Assembly (NCBI RefSeq): GCF_013520865.1
Contig: NZ_JACDXJ010000001.1
Location: 434,001-498,000 of the forward strand
From: Microvirga mediterraneensis
Lineage (GTDB): Bacteria; Pseudomonadota; Alphaproteobacteria; Rhizobiales; Beijerinckiaceae
Reading direction: 5' to 3'
Length of the DNA: 64,000 bases
Positions within the stretch are counted from its first letter, which is position 1, and each line of letters starts with the position of its first letter. Below the pieces are notes generated by a model. That model saw only the letters and a program-made list of their open reading frames with translations. It was not told the DNA's origin and ran no database searches. This document shows, one piece after another, positions 62,157 to 64,000 of the stretch. A program made the translations under genes and the position numbers.

Positions 62157-64000
62157 GCGACGGCTCTGCGGCGGGGTGCTCCGCGGGATGGGGGCGCGGC
62201 ATTCTCCTCGAACAGCTCCGCGAGCTTCTCGGTCATGACGCCGCCGAGTTCCTCAGCGTCGACGATGGTCACCGCGCGGCGGTAATAGCGCGTCACGTCG
62301 TGGCCGATGCCGATGGCGATGAGCTCCACGGGAGAGCGGGTCTCGATCTCCTCGATGATGAAGCGCAGATGCCGCTCGAGATAGTTGCCGGGATTGACCG
62401 ACAGGGTCGAGTCGTCCACCGGCGCGCCGTCCGAGATCACCATCAGGATGCGCCGCTGCTCGGGCCGGCCCAGCAGGCGCTTATGCGCCCAATCGAGCGC
62501 CTCGCCGTCGATGTTCTCCTTGAGCAGGCCCTCGCGCATCATCAGGCCGAGATTCTTGCGCGCACGGCGCCAGGGCGCATCCGCCGACTTGTAGATGATG
62601 TGGCGCAGATCGTTCAGGCGGCCGGGATTGGCCGGCTTTCCGTTCTGCAGCCACATCTCGCGGGACTGGCCGCCCTTCCAGGCGCGCGTGGTGAAGCCGA
62701 GGATCTCGACCTTCACGCCGCAGCGCTCCAGGGTGCGGGCAAGAATATCCGCGCAGGTGGCCGCGACCGTGATCGGCCGACCGCGCATGGAGCCGGAATT
62801 GTCGAGGAGCAGCGTCACCACCGTGTCGCGGAAATTCGTGTCCTGCTCCTGCTTGAAGCTCAGGGGCTGGTAAGGATCCATGATGATGCGCGGCAGGCGC
62901 ACCGGATCGAGGGTGCCCTCCTCAAGGTCGAATTCCCAGGACCGGTTCTGCTGCGCCATCAGGCGGCGCTGCAGGCGGTTCGCCAGACGCCCGACCACGC
63001 CCTGCAGGTGGGCGAGCTGCTTGTCGAGATAGGCGCGCAGGCGCGTGAGCTCGTCCGCATCGCAGAGATCCTCCGCGTGAATGATCTCATCGAATTTGTG
63101 GGTAAAGGCCTTGTAGTCGGGGCCTCGGGCCTCGTTGGAGCGCGACGGCGGACGCCAGGATTCGCCGGCATCCTCCGAATCCGCTTCCTCCGATTCCTCG
63201 GGCATCTCGCCGGAAGGACCATCGGCCTCTTCCGTCGCGCCGTCCTCCATCTCGTCGCTCGAATCCTCGCTCATCTCCACCTCGGCCCGGTCGCCTTGGC
63301 TTTCCTGCTCGGATTCTCCCTCGCCCTGCTGTTCCTGCTCCTCGGATTCGTTCTCGTCCTCGTTCTCCTCGTCCTCGGAATCGAGGGCCGCTTCGTCGGC
63401 CATGTCGAGGGAGGAAAGCATGTCGCGGATGTTGCGGGCGAAGCTGCGCTGGTTCTCGATGTTCTTGAGCAGGCCGTCGAGATCGTGTCCGGCGCGATCC
63501 TCGATGAAGTCGCGCCAGAGATCGACGATCTTGGCGGCCGATGCGGGCGGCTTCTCGCCGGTCAGGCGCTCGCGCACCATGAGGGCGAGCGCATCCTCGA
63601 GCGGCGCATCGGCCCGGTCGGTGATCTCCTCGTACTTGCCGCCGCGATGGTAGCGGTCCTCCAGCATGGCCGAGATGTTGGACGAGATGCCGGCCATGCG
63701 CCGCGAGCCGAGGGATTCCACGCGCGCCTGCTCGACCGCGTCGAACACCGCGCGGGCGGCCTGGCCCTCGGGGGCGAGCTTCCGGTGAAGGGCGGTGTCG
63801 TGGCAGGCGAGGCGCAGCGCCATGGCATCGGCATTGCCGCGCAGCACCGCCACGTCCTGCGAGGTCAGCCGCCGGGGCGGCTCCGGCAGGCGGGCCTTGT
63901 CCTGCCCCATGAGCACCGGACGGTCGGACGCATAGGCGACCTCGAGATCGGGCTTGCGGGCGATCGCCTTCATGGTGCCGGCGATGGAGCGCTTCAGCGG
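62153..64000 (-). CDS. cobT: Cobaltochelatase subunit CobT (5' end outside window)
   Basis: CobT works with CobS and CobN to insert cobalt into hydrogenobyrinic acid diamide in aerobic cobalamin synthesis. The visible 615 codons include an N-terminal domain, a very acidic linker (about residues 200-275, rich in Glu/Asp/Ser), and a C-terminal von Willebrand A domain with the MIDAS motif [13 protein letters not shown] and [13 protein letters not shown]. The frame stays open to the right window edge and reads [21 protein letters not shown] there; family members start several residues before this stretch, so the true start is outside. Confidence 0.95.
   Translation of the reverse strand, partial: PLKRSIAGTMKAIARKPDLEVAYASDRPVLMGQDKARLPEPPRRLTSQDVAVLRGNADAMALRLACHDTALHRKLAPEGQAARAVFDAVEQARVESLGSRRMAGISSNISAMLEDRYHRGGKYEEITDRADAPLEDALALMVRERLTGEKPPASAAKIVDLWRDFIEDRAGHDLDGLLKNIENQRSFARNIRDMLSSLDMADEAALDSEDEENEDENESEEQEQQGEGESEQESQGDRAEVEMSEDSSDEMEDGATEEADGPSGEMPEESEEADSEDAGESWRPPSRSNEARGPDYKAFTHKFDEIIHAEDLCDADELTRLRAYLDKQLAHLQGVVGRLANRLQRRLMAQQNRSWEFDLEEGTLDPVRLPRIIMDPYQPLSFKQEQDTNFRDTVVTLLLDNSGSMRGRPITVAATCADILARTLERCGVKVEILGFTTRAWKGGQSREMWLQNGKPANPGRLNDLRHIIYKSADAPWRRARKNLGLMMREGLLKENIDGEALDWAHKRLLGRPEQRRILMVISDGAPVDDSTLSVNPGNYLERHLRFIIEEIETRSPVELIAIGIGHDVTRYYRRAVTIVDAEELGGVMTEKLAELFEENAAPPSRGAPRRRAVA

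Noticed and set aside
1..64000. CRISPR array, rRNA operon or further tRNA genes
   Set aside because: No regularly spaced repeats with unique spacers, no rRNA sequence and no second cloverleaf were seen.

Overview
The window is a high-G+C chromosomal segment of an alphaproteobacterium, most likely a Hyphomicrobiales member close to Methylobacteriaceae (Microvirga/Methylobacterium-like). This is inferred from gene content and order: an aerobic-type CobT, an RpoH2-type sigma factor, CarD next to a 7Fe ferredoxin and a SUV3-type helicase, a PHA granule protein, and an HpnC/D/E squalene route joined to C30 carotenoid genes. The placement rests on recognised families, not on a search.

Layout. 1-8.6 kb: a GH2 glycosidase cut by the window edge; a minus-strand polysaccharide cluster (GH1/RmlD fusion, UDP-galactopyranose mutase, GT4 glycosyltransferase); a PHA-associated protein, two small unknowns and an RlpA-like lipoprotein. 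8.8-19.4 kb: a tightly packed nine-gene plus-strand operon, with many ATGA overlaps, for squalene and a decorated C30 carotenoid: CrtN-like and CrtP-like oxidases, DUF2141 protein, O-methyltransferase, acyltransferase, GT2, an HpnC-HpnD fusion, HpnE and IspH. 19.5-29 kb: MATE exporter, amidoligase/glutamine-amidotransferase pair, a hybrid histidine kinase with an eroded catalytic domain, secreted GH3 beta-glucosidase, DUF1275 and AI-2E-type membrane proteins.

29.06-44.7 kb is accessory DNA with visibly lower G+C. It opens with an IS3-family (IS407-like) element that breaks a DUF1206 gene on its left and a GH19 gene on its right with no target-site duplication. It then carries a replication/integration module (small DNA-binding protein, AEP-primase/VapE helicase, a strong hairpin that may be an origin, tyrosine integrase), a CoiA-like nuclease, and a three-gene minus-strand cassette: a 258-aa protein with one hydrophobic segment, a SIR2 protein, and a 907-aa partner overlapping it by one base. 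The cassette looks like an anti-phage NAD-depletion system and is the best candidate here for an under-described system. The island ends at the 3' end of tRNA-Arg(CCT).

44.8-64 kb is conserved core: small secreted proteins, SNase-like protein, M48 lipoprotein protease, rpoH, carD, fdxA, S4 protein, SUV3-like helicase, DUF3108 protein, rpmB, a YhhQ-type transporter, the complete Anbu operon (proteasome-like protease, transglutaminase, alpha-E, ATP-grasp), a phytase-like Tat protein and cobT, which runs off the right edge. A small family of palindromic repeats is scattered through the core, one copy lying inside the 3' end of ispH.
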